Positions 6,531 to 6,850 of a stretch of 6,850 nt of DNA are shown here, one piece after another. Every line of letters starts with the position of its first letter. The first letter of the stretch is position 1. The stretch is taken from NCBI GenBank assembly GCA_028696755.1, contig JAQVGK010000193.1:1-6850 (forward strand), given 5' to 3'. The position numbers were made by a program, and so were the translations under genes. The stretch comes from Bacteroidales bacterium (GTDB taxonomy: Bacteria > Bacteroidota > Bacteroidia > Bacteroidales > ML635J-15). The notes beneath the pieces are model-generated. The model searched no databases. It was not told where the DNA came from and was given only the letters and a program-made list of their open reading frames with translations.

Positions 6531-6681
6531 AAAAGAATTGTCTAAAGTTTAAAGTACCTAAAGTTGTTTGGCTGCTGGCATAATTTATCAAGGTTTCACA
6601 TAATTACACCTCAATTAATCAAAATAAATTCCAATTAAGTACTCTAGGCACTTTAAACATTTTAGGCACTTTAGGCACTTT

Positions 6682-6850
6682 TTATAAAAATATTTCGTAA
6701 CTTTACCGAGATTAATTAATAGTATACCTTAAATCCGCAAATTACAAAAAATGTTAAGACAGGTAATTTTTTTTATGGAATTTCATCCTAATATTTCAAA
6801 TATTCACTAAAATTCTGTAAAAACTCTAACTTATTTTGACAATATTTTGT
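6682..6850. other. AT-rich tail, possible promoter at 6698-6705
   Basis: TAACTTTA (6698-6705) is one base from the TAnnTTTG box and could serve a gene beyond the right edge, but no TTG is suitably placed upstream. No coding region is supported in 6333-6850. Confidence 0.3.

Larger units (their letters stand above)
6346..6574 (+). repeat. Pair of 21-bp direct repeats, 208 bp apart
   Basis: 6346-6366 and 6554-6574 both read gt[g/a] followed by cctaaagttgtttggctg, an 18-bp exact match inside 21 bp with one mismatch. The flanks then diverge. Two hairpins (6399-6448 and 6466-6530) lie between the copies. Confidence 0.75.
6264..6681. repeat. Composite repeat element with inverted 9-bp arrays at both ends
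   Basis: The left end is the 6264-6317 array. The right end, 6637-6681, is five contiguous 9-bp units in the opposite orientation: aggcacttt at 6646, 6664 and 6673, with decayed units aagtactct (6637) and aaacatttt (6655). More plus-sense units lie inside at 6343-6360 and 6551-6568. Hairpins at 6315-6396, 6399-6448 and 6466-6530 fill the middle. There is no reading frame of note after the folB stop, so if the element is mobile its enzyme is supplied from elsewhere. Confidence 0.7.

Noticed and set aside
5579..6681. Possible CRISPR arrays
   Set aside because: The units are 7 or 9 bp and contiguous, with no 25-40 bp repeats separated by unique spacers and no cas genes.
6751..6810. Small plus-strand frame of 19 codons starting ATG at 6751, after a -7-like box
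   Set aside because: Too short, no recognisable product, no proper -33 element and chance-level in AT-rich DNA.
6333..6850. tRNA or small structured RNA downstream of folB
   Set aside because: The hairpins do not form a cloverleaf, no T-loop consensus is present, and the stems are explained by the repeat element.

Overview
The window looks like part of a Bacteroidota (Bacteroidetes) chromosome, probably Bacteroidales or a nearby order. The DNA is AT-rich. The predicted promoters match the Bacteroidota type (TAnnTTTG at -7, TTG near -33), there are no Shine-Dalgarno sequences, and the intergenic DNA is full of short-period palindromic repeats. No marker fixes the genus.

Layout: 1-574 is gene-free and made largely of nested inverted repeats, ending in a likely promoter. 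575-3151 (+) encodes a large YfhO-family polytopic membrane protein. A 15-bp perfect hairpin with T-runs on both strands (3162-3195) separates it from the convergent pair coaD (3195-3674, -) and glnS (3667-5346, -). glnS and coaD overlap by 8 bp and form a two-gene operon read from a promoter at 5366-5391. The divergent gap 5347-5897 holds the glnS and folB promoters, a run of palindromes (5402-5543) and a period-7 array inverted around a central spacer (5579-5830). folB (5898-6332, +) follows, and its 3' end runs into a period-9 array. 6333-6850 has no convincing gene and carries the rest of that repeat element, inverted at its far end (to 6681).

The genes are core housekeeping: glutaminyl-tRNA synthesis (glnS), coenzyme A synthesis (coaD), folate synthesis (folB), and an envelope protein likely related to GT-C glycosyltransferases (YfhO). 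There is no phage, transposase, CRISPR, tRNA or rRNA. No pathway links the four genes apart from the glnS-coaD coupling.

The unusual content is the repeat DNA. Three separate intergenic blocks share one design: tandem units of 7 or 9 bp on one side, the same units inverted on the other, and hairpins between. One has entered the coding region of folB and gives the enzyme a KVP-repeat tail, with the stop codon supplied by a REP-like hairpin. These blocks are the best candidates for something undescribed; their function cannot be read from the sequence.
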